A stretch of 17,998 nucleotides of DNA from assembly GCA_027604665.1 (NCBI GenBank), contig JADGIZ010000254.1:1-17998 (forward strand). Direction: 5' to 3'. The DNA is from Polyrhizophydium stewartii (taxonomy: Eukaryota > Chytridiomycota > Chytridiomycetes > Rhizophydiales). The translations under genes and the position numbers were made by a program. Under the pieces are notes generated by a model. The model did no database searches, was not told where the DNA came from, and worked only from the letters and a program-made list of their open reading frames with translations. The stretch's first letter is position 1. The number at the start of each line of letters is the position of its first letter. This document shows, one piece after another, positions 8,200 through 17,822 of this stretch.

Positions 8200-11100
8200 A
8201 TGCCGCAACAGAATCTCGTGGCAGCGGCGGCAGCGGCCGTCGCTGCTGCCGACGCTGCGCAGCTCATGAAGCTGACGGCGGCCGAGAACCCGTTCGAGGA
8301 GGTGCTGAACTCGGAGCACCCGTGGTCGGTCAAGGACATTGGCAACAACGCCATCTCGGTGCGTGCGGCGCCGACAGCGGCCCACCCGCACGCCGCGGAA
8401 TGGTGGCTCTCTCGACGCTGGGGATCTGGTGCTGACCCTCGGCACGCTGGCGCTCCCCCACCCTTGCTCACTGGCTGCGCCTGCTCTCCAGGGCATCCTC
8501 AACGAGCCTTCGGCCCAGGAAAAGTCGTTCCTGTCGGGGCCCAAGGGCCTGCTGCGAGGAATGGACACGTTGCCCGTTGTGCCGCCCACGGCCATCCGCA
8601 AGGTGCGTGCGGCCGAGTTCGATCCGTATCTCAAGACGCTGGCCGATGTCATCGACAAGCACCAGCTCAACCGCGCGCTCGGAATGGCTGCGACCGAGGG
8701 CATCCCGCAGCTTGGCGCAAGCAGCGACTCGCTCGATCTGGCCTCGGTCGGCCTTCCCGAGTTCGAGGATCTGACCGCGCGCGTGCTCGGCGCGGCGGCA
8801 GGCGGCCCAAAGGGCATCAGCAAGATGCAGCGCACACGCATGCTCTCTGCCAACGCGCCGCCGCTCAGCTCGGTTCCGTCCATCTTCCTCGACAAGGATT
8901 TTGACCTCGCCAACCCGCATGTTTTCAGCGCCGTATGCGAGTACATGGACATCACGGGCACGAGCTCGGCCGATTCAGCCGCCACCAACAAGCAGCTACA
9001 GGATAAACTTACGCACTATCTCGACACCGTCGAAGTGCATCTCCTCAAGGAAATCTCGCGCAGATCATCGTCGTTTTTTGCGGCGCTCGCGAACCTGCAG
9101 GAGCTGCACAGCGAAACCGAGGAGTGCGTCGTCAAGATAGGCGGCCTTCGCAAGTCGCTCTCCAACGTTTCGCAGCGCACCGCCAAGAGCGGTCTGGAGG
9201 TTGTGCGACTCAAGCGCCGCCGCGGGAACCTAGGTATGCTCTACGGCGCCGTGAAGCTGCTCGTCGACATCAAGCACACGCAGCCCATGATCCAGATTCT
9301 GCTCGGCCACTCGGATTACGTTGGCGCGCTCGACCTGATCGAAAACACGAGCCTTGTGCTGCGAGGCATAGACCCCGGCGATCTGGCTGCGCCAGGGTCG
9401 CGGCCAAGCACGAATGCGCCTGCGGGGGGCTCGGGCGATTCGGGCGACCGCGACTCGAGACGCGAGGCAGTGGCTCGCGGCCTGACGTTGGTCCGCAACC
9501 GCTCAATCGTGCCGCGCAACCTCGACCTCCGCGGCGTGCGGTCTCTTGTGCATCTCAGCAGCCAGCTCTCCGAGCTTGCGCGCACTGTCGCGCTCGTCAT
9601 GGAGAGCGAGTTCTCAAACACACTGGTCAGCGACCTGCGCGAGACGGTGCGGCAGATGATTGCCGACTCCCTGGCTGTGGCGCAGTCCTCGGATGCGCAG
9701 GGTCGAGCAAGCACCAGCGCCAAGCAAGCCCTAACGCAGCAGCAGCCGCGCGCCTCGGCTGCGTTGCCGCCTCTTCCGCCGGCAGCCACGACAGCGGCGA
9801 TGACCCCTGCCAACCCACGCATCCGCAATATCCTGCTGGGCACGTTTACAGCGCCGACGGCTTCAACGCCAAGCTCGGCGTCGGTGCCGGTCCCAAAGGC
9901 GCTCCTCTCCAACGAGGAGCGCCTTCGAACAAAGCTGACGCCGCTTGTTCTGGGCTTGCTGCGCATGGACCGGCTTGGCACTGCTCTGCAGGCCTTCCGC
10001 GAGTCGCTCGTCAAGGAGTTAAAGGAGCTTACAAAGCAATACTACCCGCCGCCGCTCGCGGACGACAAAGCGCCTGCATCCAGCCCAGCGACGCCGAGTG
10101 CGATTGGAACCGCCACAGATGCCCAGTCCGAGGCGGACACCCTGCTCAAGAAGAAGGAGGCTCAGGCAGCTCTCACCAAGCAGCTGCGCGCCATGACGTT
10201 TGATGCGTTCTATTCGATGCTGGTGCGCGTCTATGTCGCGTCGCTTAACACGATGCAGCGTGTGGCCATTGTCAACGAGCTCGTGCTGAGCATTATCAAC
10301 GATGCTCAAACGCGCGGCATCGTCATTGGCATCAACAGCGTGCAGAACATGGCCGTCGCGTCGACGGTGACGGCGAACCCCGCCCAGATCGACGGCGAAG
10401 GCGCAGTGCCAGGTGCACAGGGATCAGCCGCGCGATCGGCCGCCCCAGGTCGCAAAATGCTGGTCGACGATGACGACGAGTTTGGGTCCATGGCCGAACT
10501 CACAGAGCCGTCTGGCGACCCGTTTTCGCGCTCGCGTGCCAGGTCCGACTTTGGCAAGGAATCGGGGCCGTCCGGCGCTCACGCGATCGCGGCTTCCGAA
10601 AGTGGCCTGGACGGCGGCATGTCAACGTTTGGCCAGATGTGCAACGAATCGGCCGAGATTCTTGGGACTGTGTCGGATCTGGCACATGCGCGCTGCGCAA
10701 AGCTCATTGGCGTGCGCGCAGACCAGAATGCGCAGCTCAACACGACCGACTTTTACCGCCTCTTTGGCGCGACGTGGGAGTTTGTTTCGGCAAGCGAAGC
10801 TCTGTGCGGCCGCATCTCATTTGGGCTCAAGGGAAACCTGCTTTCGCAGGCAAAGGCGTTCATTTCTCATTTCCACGACGAAAAGTCGAAGCAGATTGCT
10901 GTGCTTGTTGAGAATGAGCAGTGGGTCCAGGCCGAGATCCCGATTGATTTCCAGCACATCACCGAGCAGCTGCAGCTTGCCAAGCCGGCCGGCGAGTCTG
11001 GAAACAGTGGCGCTGGCGCTCGGCAAAGCTCCACCGACGTCTCCAGCGACGGGGCCCATAGCCGCGGGGCATCGGATCCGGCGACGGGCGGCGATGCAGA

Positions 11101-12525
11101 TGATGTCATGTCGCGAAACAGCGACGCGGACGACGATGAAGTGGACCTGACGTCGACGGCATTCACGCGGTCCGTGGCTGCCGAGGTGCGCCAGCAGCAG
11201 CATATCCAGAAGACGGCCGAGCAAGCTGCGGCGCCAAAGACCCTGCGGTACCTGATTGTCGACGGCTCCAAGTACTACGTCGTTGGCTCTGCCCTGCTGT
11301 TCCTCAAGACACTCACAGACTACATGACATGTGCCGAGTCCCTCTCGGTTCTGACGACTGACGTGCTCAACCGCATCCTTGAGCTCCTCAAGCTGTTCAA
11401 CTCGCGCGTGTGCCAGGTTATCCTCGGGGCAGGCGCCATGCGCTCGGCGGGGCTCAAGAATATCACAGCAAGGCATATCGGTTCGGCAGAAGTGCCAAGT
11501 GTCCTGTGCCTCACCCGCGGCTGACGCACCTGTCTTGCGCGCAGCCCTTGCGGCCCAGTCGCTCGGAGTGGTCATTGCTATCATCCCATACGTCAAAAAC
11601 GGCATTTCCAGGCTTCTCCCGCCCAAGCAGCAGGTGCTACTCGGAGATTTCGACCGCATCCTAAGGGTAGGCCGAGCATCGGCTGCTTGTGGATAAGCTG
11701 CGTTCTAGGAGCTGACGTAGAATGACTTGACTGGGACCATACAGGACTTCCGGGACCACCAAAGCGAGCTGTACTCGAAGCTTGTCTCGATCATGAACGA
11801 GCGACTCGTTCTGCACTCATCCAAGCTGGTTGTGAGTGACTCGTGCAATGTCGCGAAGCCGCTACAAGCTCGTGGCTCACGCGTGCGGCGGTTGCAGGCG
11901 ATTTCATGGGACAACCCGGACCCAAAGGAAATCTCTGCCGAAGAAAGCGTCACGGTGCACATGGCGGTCCTTGTCAAGGAGACCACCACGCTCCACAAGG
12001 TGCTTTCAAAGTACCTTCCCCAGGATGCATTGCGCGTGGGTTGCTTGCCAGTGACTTCTGCGCTGAAAATGCTCAATTGCTGATGTTCGAATCCAGTCCA
12101 TTATCGGCGAGATATTCCGGCTTTACGTCAAGCAGCTCGAGGAAGACTTCCGCAAGATTGACCTGTTCTCTAGCGCGGGCAAGAACCGGCTGCTGATGGA
12201 TGTGCAGTACTTTATCCAGCAGCTATCGCTGCTCGAGGGCGTCGATGGGCCGGGTAGTCACCTGGAGGTGTGCGTGAACAACATTAAGATCAAGGACCGG
12301 CGGACCATGGCGGCTTGCGCCGCTCGCAGCGGGCCGGCCGGCACGCCCTCGTCAGCCGCGTCGGCCGCGTCGGCGGGAACGGGCGGCGCGAGCACGCCGG
12401 GAATGCTCGGCGTTGCTGCGCCCACCAGCGCAGTATCCCCAGCCCGTGGCGCCGCTGCAGCGCCTGCGGGCACGGCCAGCTCGATCCAAGGCAAGTTTGC
12501 GTACACGTTTGGCCGTGCGAAATGA
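8200..12525 (+). CDS. VPS54: VPS54, GARP complex subunit
   Basis: VPS54 is a subunit of GARP, which tethers endosome-derived vesicles at the trans-Golgi. Six exons: 8200-8358, 8492-11480, 11545-11666, 11745-11831, 11898-12035, 12097-12525; phases agree (1307 residues, longer than the roughly 980 of animals). Exon 1 ends NAISG/ILNEPSAQE, the conserved N-terminal NDP/NEP segment. Residues about 222-330 are the Vps54 N-terminal coiled region (LQDKLTHYLDTVEV ... THTQP-like IKHTQPMIQ, VGALDLI). The C-terminal domain begins near residue 973 (YLIVDGSKYYVVGSALL) and contains FNSRVCQVILGAGA, GLKNITARHIALAAQ and LLPPKQQ. Extra length comes from Ser/Ala/Asp-rich linkers and an Ala/Gly/Thr-rich C-terminal tail. 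Met 8200 is my start; Met 8038, in frame, cannot be excluded. Intron 4 (11832-11897) is stop-free and divisible by three. Confidence 0.92.
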
Positions 12526-12803
12526 ATCAACTGCGAGCGGTTGCCTGGCATGCGCGTCTGATCGGCGCGAGCATCGGTCCACGTTGATCGCGATCTGCGA
12601 TGCGCGGCAGGCGCGATCCGCGGGCGACCCCGGGTTGTTTGCGGGTACCAGCTGGCGGCAGCCGGTGCGCAAGGGGCCTGGCGCCGGCGGCGGGCAGGCC
12701 TGGGCGGCTCGCAGCTCACGCTGGCGTCCACCGCCGTGCCGGGCGGACGTGCCGGCTGCCGGCTGGGGCTTGAGCCTGCCCGCGGACGCCCCGAGGCGAC
12801 GGC
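12526..12803. other. intergenic region between VPS54 and the heat shock factor gene
   Basis: This 278-bp tandem gap should hold the VPS54 3' end and the promoter of the heat shock factor gene. I find no AATAAA, no obvious TATA box and no clean array of alternating nGAAn/nTTCn units that would suggest self-regulation by a heat shock factor. Confidence 0.4.
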
Positions 12804-15749
12804 GTGGAAAGGACGGCGCCATCCAAAAACGCGCCGCTCGGCTTGCCCGCACTGCAAGAAGCATTCATGTCGTCGAGGCGCTCAGCGAACAGCCCCGCGC
12901 CGGCGACGGCCTCCTCGCCCGCGGGCGGCAGCGGGTCGCGCAAGCGCAGCTCTGGAGCCAGCGGCGGTGGAGGTGCAATCGCCGCTTCACCCGCCGCCAG
13001 CGCTTCCGCAGGCAAGCGTGCCGGCGGTGCGACCAGCACGGGCATCGGCGCGGGCGGCGGTGCCGGCGGTGGCAACGGCGGCGGCGGCAGTCTGCCGAGC
13101 GGGCGGCGGGCGGCGGCGGCGAGGGCGGCGGCGGCCATCAGCGAAGCTGCGTCGCCTGACGCGGAGCCGTTGCTGCTCCACGAGCTGCCGCCTGTGTCGC
13201 CGTCGTCGCTTGACTTTGGCTCGTCGGCGCTGTTGCCCGCCTCCCCGCTGGCGGCGGCGGCCGGCCCGCCCGCGGCCGCCACGGGGCCGGTCAAGGCGCT
13301 GCCCTCGTCCGCTGCTCTTGCCGCGCCGTCGGCCGTGCAGGCGGGCTTGCCCGGCGTGCGCCGCAAGCAGCCCGTGCCCAACCGCATCATCCCGGCGTTC
13401 CTCAACAAGCTCTACATGTGCGTCCCCGCTCGCCCCCCGCCGTCGGCCGATCCGCACCCCGCAACTGCGTCGATCGCAGGAGGATAGCGGCCTTGATCCT
13501 CGTTGCTCCCACGCCCCCGCCATTCATGCCGTCCGCCTGCCTGCACCTGCAGGCCCTCCCCTCGCGCCGTGCCCATCCAAGCCCCGCTGACACGGCGTCT
13601 CTCGTGCCTCGCGCTGCAACCCCCCATCGTGCAGCATGGTCGGCGACCCCTCGAGCGACGAGTTCATCCACTGGACGCCCGAGGGCACCTCGTTTGTCGG
13701 TGAGCATGCCCCGTCCCCTCCTCCTGCCCGCCCGCTGGGCGCCTCAGGCGCCGCGTACGTGGCTGCCGGCCACCATCCATCCCCGGCGGGCGTGCCTCAT
13801 CAGTTTGCATCACATCTCGCGCCTCGCTCATGCCTGCTCGCCCCGCCCCCCGCATCTGCACCCTGCATCCCGCAGTCACAAACCAGGAGCTGTTTTCGCA
13901 GCATGTGCTGCCCCAGTACTTCAAGCACAGCAACTTCACCAGCTTCATCCGCCAGCTCAACATGTACGGCTTCCACAAAATACCAAGCATCCAGCACGGG
14001 TCCCTCGTCGCCGAGTCGCAGGTCGAGCAGTTTGAGTTTGCACACGACAACTTCCAGCGCGGCAAGCAGGATCTGCTGTGCTTTGTGATCCGAAGGCGCG
14101 CCGTGCACAACGAGGAGCTGGTCAAAGAAGGCTCGCTCGACATCAACTCGGTGCTGCACGAGATCACCGCCATCAAGCGCCACCAGATGACAATCAGCTC
14201 GGACCTGCAGAAGATGCAGCGCGACAACGAGACCATTTGGAGCGAGACCGTGCAGCTACGCGAGCGCGCCGCAAAGCAGCAGGACACCATCGACAAGATC
14301 CTGCGCTTTCTTGCCTCCATCTTCTCGTCGTCCACCAAGGCACCAACGCTCTCTGCAGCTAGCAAACGCCGCCGCATCGAGCTGCCTGCCTCGCTGCCGG
14401 TCGGCTCGTCTGGCTCGGAAGCCAGCTTCGATGCCAACTCTGGACATGCGAATCTCAACGGCGTCCTGCCCGTGCAGCTGCCAACGCCGACCCCGACCAG
14501 CAGCGCGCTCGGACAGCACTCGCTTCATGGGATCAGCACGCCCCAGCAGCTGCAAGAACTTCACGACCAGAGCCAGCTGCCGCTGTCGCTTGCTTCGTCG
14601 TCGAAGCAGTCGCAGGCCCAAGGCTTGCAGGCGCAGCACCTGCTGGCGGGCTCGACGGGTGCGTCAGTTTGGCTTGCGTCAGTTTTGCGAACCGAGCTCC
14701 CGTTCTTGCTCACGCTCACACGTTCGACATTCTGCCCTCTGGCTTTTGCAGCCGCCTCTGTGGCAGACCTGCTCGCCGGCCCCATCTTTGATCTCTCTGC
14801 AGGCTCAGCCTCGAGCAATCCGAATCCGCAGCTGCTGGATCAGCTGGCGTCGTCCACGAACAACATCCGTGCGTCGATCCAGTCGGCGCATGAAGTTGCC
14901 GAGGACATCGACATCTTACAAGACCGCGTCAACGACATTGCCGCGGCGGTCACGAGCCTCGCGCATCAACCCGATGCTCTGCACCAGTGGAACGTCGACG
15001 ACTTGATCGCCAACGCGGGCGACGACGACGACCACGCAGCGCTGCTTGCTCTGATGAGCCAGCAGCCCGAGCTGCTCAAGCTCGCCGGTAACCCGACGGC
15101 CGCTGCCGCTGCCCTGGCCGCTGGTGTTCCGTCGGCCAAGCCTGAGTCGGCGCCAAACATGCTCTCATCGTTGCCGGCCACCGTCCCCATCTCGATGCCA
15201 ATGACCGTGCATATCCCGGTATCGGTGCCTGTCACGGTGCCGATGCCGATCGCAGGTGGTATCGCATTGTCCGGCGCTGCTCTGAACGGCACAGGAGTGA
15301 ATGGCGCTACGCTGAACGGGACAACGCTACCTGCCGGCCTGGCCGCATCGCCGACGCAACCCCTCACTCATCTCCCCGCCAAGCTGAATCAGGTTAGCAC
15401 CCTTGCCAAACTCTTGCCGGTCACGAGTGCCTGTTCTGCCCTAGATCTGGCCGCCATGGCCGACGTGGCTCACCCGCTTGGGCAATCCCACTCTGACGAT
15501 TTTCCTGAACCTGTATCTGGCTCGGCTGCTTCTGCTTCTCCCTCCTCTTTCGTCGCATGCACATCCTTGCTGGATGTCAATCACAATCATGCTCTCTGCC
15601 CCTTCACTCAAATGACTTTTGATCGCAACAATCAGCTCCAGCATCCGCTCAGCACAGAGGCCCAGCAAACAGCCATGACCAACGGCCATAGTCATGATTC
15701 GGAAGCCATTGATGACGACTACTTTGATACGTTTTTCTCGACGTCGTAA
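12804..15749 (+). CDS. HSF1: heat shock transcription factor (HSF family)
   Basis: HSFs are trimeric nuclear activators that bind nGAAn repeats. Four exons: 12804-13417, 13635-13699, 13876-14658, 14752-15749; phases agree (819 residues). The DNA-binding domain starts at VPNRIIPAFLNKLY (to residue 204), is cut by two introns (217 and 176 nt), and continues MVGDPSSDEFIHW, then VTNQELFSQHVLPQYF; the recognition helix is FTSFIRQLNMYGF (247-259). A heptad-rich HR-A/B trimerisation region spans about 310-376, followed by a basic KRRR (390-393), a candidate nuclear signal. The first 190 residues are Ala/Gly/Ser/Pro low complexity, and the C-terminal half is Gln/Ser/Ala-rich, ending in an acidic-aromatic motif (DDDYFDTFFSTS) that could be an activation motif. 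Start at Met 12804 is the first of the frame; Met 12867 is an alternative. Other members of the HSF fold (Skn7, Sfl1) are less likely because the HR-A/B region is HSF-like and no receiver domain is present. Confidence 0.92.
13049..13136 (+). repeat. GGC/GCG-rich trinucleotide tract in the HSF coding region
   Basis: The stretch is dominated by GGC, GGT, GCG and GCC units and encodes a Gly-rich then Arg/Ala-rich part of the low-complexity HSF N terminus. It is imperfect rather than a clean microsatellite. Length variation between strains would be expected here. Confidence 0.7.
14659..14751 (+). other. HSF intron 3, stop-free 93-nt intron
   Basis: The donor is GACGG|GTGCGT and the acceptor a pyrimidine-rich TTTTGCAG with CTCAC branch-like sites. 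The frame is open across it (31 codons), but the peptide is hydrophobic and Leu/Phe-rich, unlike the Ser/Gln/Ala-rich flanks, which supports it being an intron. Retention would give an 850-residue form. Confidence 0.7.
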
Positions 15750-16172
15750 CTGGCGCAGCACTCGGAGCCTATTTCGTATCACCGCAAACTTTTCGAGAAG
15801 AGTCTCCCAGTCTTGCCTTCTCCGCAGCTTTGCCCGCCGCCACACAACAACGACCCTGTCCTTCCCCAAAAGACTCGCTTCCAGAGACAGTTTCGCTATG
15901 GCTCTGTCCCTCTGCCCCCCCCCAATCATATGCGCTCATGTGCCTCCAAAAATCCCAACACATATTCTTGCAACAAGCTCATGCACAGCCGTACTCTGCT
16001 TTCAATGCGAGCTGCTGCCCACCTGCAGAACTTTGAGACCTGCTCTGCTCGGTCTCCCGTTCAGCACAGATCAAATGGTTTAGTGCACCATCTGACTCGC
16101 CACATGGCGAATAAAGCCGAGCAGAGAGCGTGCGCTCCAAGTAAGCGCAGAATCGGCATTCGCCGAGTTGCG
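15750..16172. other. gene-free convergent 3' region
   Basis: These 423 bp lie between the HSF stop and the kappa-transferase stop on the opposite strand. The region is more pyrimidine-rich and less GC-rich than the coding DNA, with a C-run near 15917. Short overlapping open frames here show no recognisable protein similarity. An AATAAA occurs at 16110 on the plus strand. I see no RNA gene or repeat. Confidence 0.6.
16110..16115 (+). terminator. AATAAA polyadenylation signal candidate for HSF
   Basis: A canonical hexamer lies about 360 nt after the HSF stop codon and 58 bp before the end of the convergent transferase gene. It is the only AATAAA noticed downstream of HSF, but the distance is long compared with the AK7-like gene. 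Confidence 0.35.
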
Positions 16173-17126
16173 TCATAGCTTGCTCGCAGCACCCGGATTC
16201 GGGCCATAGTATGGCTTGCCCAGCATCAGCGCGATGTTCTCGAGCCGGTCGCTGCCAAAGAATGACTCGACAACCGGCTTGCCGTCGACCTCGCGCTCGA
16301 CCACAATCCACGGGGCGCCAAACGCGCCAATGTCCGTCGCCCGCTTGGTCTCTTGAATCAGCTTCTGCTTGGTCGTTGCGTCCGTGAAACTCGCGGCGAT
16401 GAATGCCTGCGTCATTTCGGCGCCGAGCACGGGCGTCAGATACTGCACAAGCACGTCCTCCTTATCGATCGAGTTGCTGTCGCCCCAGTACGCGCGCCAG
16501 AGCGCGAGGCTCGCCGGCGCGAGCTTGGACGGCTCGTGCGCCTTGACGTATGTGAGCAGCCGCTGGGCACGCAGCGTGTTGACGGGGAACTCGCGCGGGA
16601 TCCTCGTCAGAGGGACGCCAAAGAGCTTGCCGTTGCGCACCAGATCGCTCGCCATGTAGCGGCCTTTGAAGCGGTTAAAGCCAGGCGGCTGGTTCTCTGA
16701 GGCCTGCATGATGCCGCTTAGCAGGAACGGCTGTTTGGGGTGGGGGGAGTCAGCGTCCTGCGAGGCGGGGAAACCTTGGCTCGGTTCTCGCCACGTGCCG
16801 CCGCCACGCAGCGACACAGGCGACGGCCGGCGGCCACCACAGGAGGCGGCTCGGGCGGGTCCCTGCAGGCTCTCCATGCGTGCGGACACGCACCACAAAG
16901 TCAACCTCGACCCCCCACACGGGCTGATAGCGGCACAGGATCTCGAACGCGAACCTGTGCGGTCAAGCTGGTCTCAGCGACAGCGGCGGCGTTGCCGAGG
17001 GGAGAGAGGCTGCAGCGACTGCATCCGCCGCCCCCACCCCATGCGCCGCGCGGATTCCCCGCCGGCAGCAGCTCACCAGGAGTAGGGCGAGATGCTGTCG
17101 AAGAACAGCGTGACTTTCTCGGGCAT
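16173..17126 (-). CDS. GSTK1: kappa-class glutathione S-transferase, SKL-terminated
   Basis: Kappa-class transferases have a DsbA-like thioredoxin fold with a helical insert, use glutathione, and occur in mitochondria and peroxisomes. Three exons: 17126-17077, 16954-16894 and 16730-16173, with introns of 122 and 163 nt; phases agree and give 222 residues, the usual family length. Exon 1 is MPEKVTLFFDSISPYSW, carrying the catalytic serine motif SPYSW (the W codon is split by intron 1). Exon 2 gives FAFEILCRYQPVWGVEVDFV. Exon 3 gives PFLLSGIMQASENQPPGF, KGRYMASDL, the GAFGAPWIVVE cis-Pro region and FFGSDRLENIALMLG. The C terminus SKL is a canonical peroxisomal PTS1 signal. It lies 138 bp downstream of a paralogue on the same strand. 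2-Hydroxychromene-2-carboxylate isomerases share this fold, but length and motifs favour GSTK. Confidence 0.92.
16278..16352 (-). repeat. copy 1 of a 75-nt near-identical block shared by the two transferase genes
   Basis: This block encodes the TKRATDIGxFGAPWIVVEREVDGK segment and matches 17370-17444 with four mismatches counted by eye. It is part of the tandem duplication and lies over the cis-Pro active-site region. Confidence 0.85.
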
Positions 17127-17264
17127 ATCTGTGGGTGGGGTAAGTGTACCCGCGCCAGCGGGCAGACTGTTGGATTTGGGCGTCGTCAGGTGCGCCGACC
17201 GCCAGAGGATATCGAGGCCGGACCACGGCATGGCGAGTGGGTTCATTCCATGCAAGCGCGGCCA

Positions 17265-17822
17265 TCAGAGCTTGGTTCCGGTGCCCGGGTTGAGGCCGTG
17301 GTATGGCTTGCCGATCAGCATGGCAATGCTCTCGAAGCGGTCGCTTCCATAGAACGAGTCCAGGACCGTCTTGCCGTCGACCTCGCGCTCGACCACAATC
17401 CACGGAGCGCCAAAGACGCCAATGTCGGTCGCCCGCTTGGTCTCGTCGGCCAGCTTCTGCTTCGTGGCCGGGTCCGACTCGCACACGGCCAGGTACGCCT
17501 TGGCCTTGTCAGCGCCGAGCACGGGCGTCAGGCACGGGAGGAGGACGTCGTCCTTGTCGATCGAGACGCCGTCGCCCCAGTACGTCCTCCAGAGGGCCAG
17601 AGTGGCGGGCACGAGCTTGGACGGGTCGTTGGCTTTGACGTACGTGAGCAGATGCTGCGCCTTGAGCGTGTTGAGCGGGAACTGGCGCGGATAGCCCTTG
17701 ATGGGCACGCCGATGGCGGCGCCGGTGCGGATGAGATCCGCGATCAGGTAGTTGGCCGTGAACGGGCTGCTGGTCGGCGACTTGTATCCCGAGACCTTCA
17801 TGATGGCGGCAAGGTGGCACGG
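17265..17822 (-). CDS. second kappa-class glutathione S-transferase, last exon (partial at 5' end)
   Basis: This exon is 558 nt, exactly the length of the last exon of its neighbour, and starts after a matching CTGAC...GTCAG acceptor in the same phase. It encodes PCHLAAIMKVSGYK, the helical insert, GVFGAPWIVVEREVDGK and FYGSDRFESIAMLIG; by eye about two thirds of residues agree with the neighbour. The two are most alike in the last 60 residues. It ends TKL rather than SKL, a poor PTS1 match. The exons that should carry the SPYSW-type catalytic motif are not recognisable in the remaining 176 bp, so they lie beyond the right edge after a longer intron or have diverged. A Met at 17801 opens the frame inside the exon but would remove the thioredoxin half, so I do not regard it as the true start. 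Confidence 0.86.
   Translation of the reverse strand, partial: PCHLAAIMKVSGYKSPTSSPFTANYLIADLIRTGAAIGVPIKGYPRQFPLNTLKAQHLLTYVKANDPSKLVPATLALWRTYWGDGVSIDKDDVLLPCLTPVLGADKAKAYLAVCESDPATKQKLADETKRATDIGVFGAPWIVVEREVDGKTVLDSFYGSDRFESIAMLIGKPYHGLNPGTGTKL
17370..17444 (-). repeat. copy 2 of the 75-nt near-identical block
   Basis: Direct-repeat partner of 16278-16352, same orientation, about 1.09 kb apart. Similarity falls off on either side, more so than in the core. Confidence 0.85.

Noticed and set aside
7636..8904. A 422-codon plus-strand open frame
   Set aside because: Only its middle (8200-8358) is VPS54 exon 1. Its left part is antisense to SAS-6 exon 1 and its right part runs through intron 1 into the wrong frame of exon 2.
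9124..10203. Open frames of 230-360 codons overlapping VPS54 exon 2 on both strands
   Set aside because: Arg/Ala/His-rich shadow frames within a well-supported conserved coding exon.
12526..12803. Heat shock elements upstream of HSF
   Set aside because: Isolated GAA or TTC triplets occur but no run of three alternating units at five-base spacing was found.
12716..13408. Minus-strand Ala/Pro-rich open frame of 230 codons
   Set aside because: Antisense of the low-complexity HSF N terminus; composition is a mirror of the GGC/GCC repeats.
15393..15444. Possible 52-nt intron GTTAGC...CTAG in HSF
   Set aside because: It has no CTGAC-type branch site and removing it shifts the frame away from the Asn/Gln-rich and acidic-aromatic C terminus, which looks like a genuine activator end.
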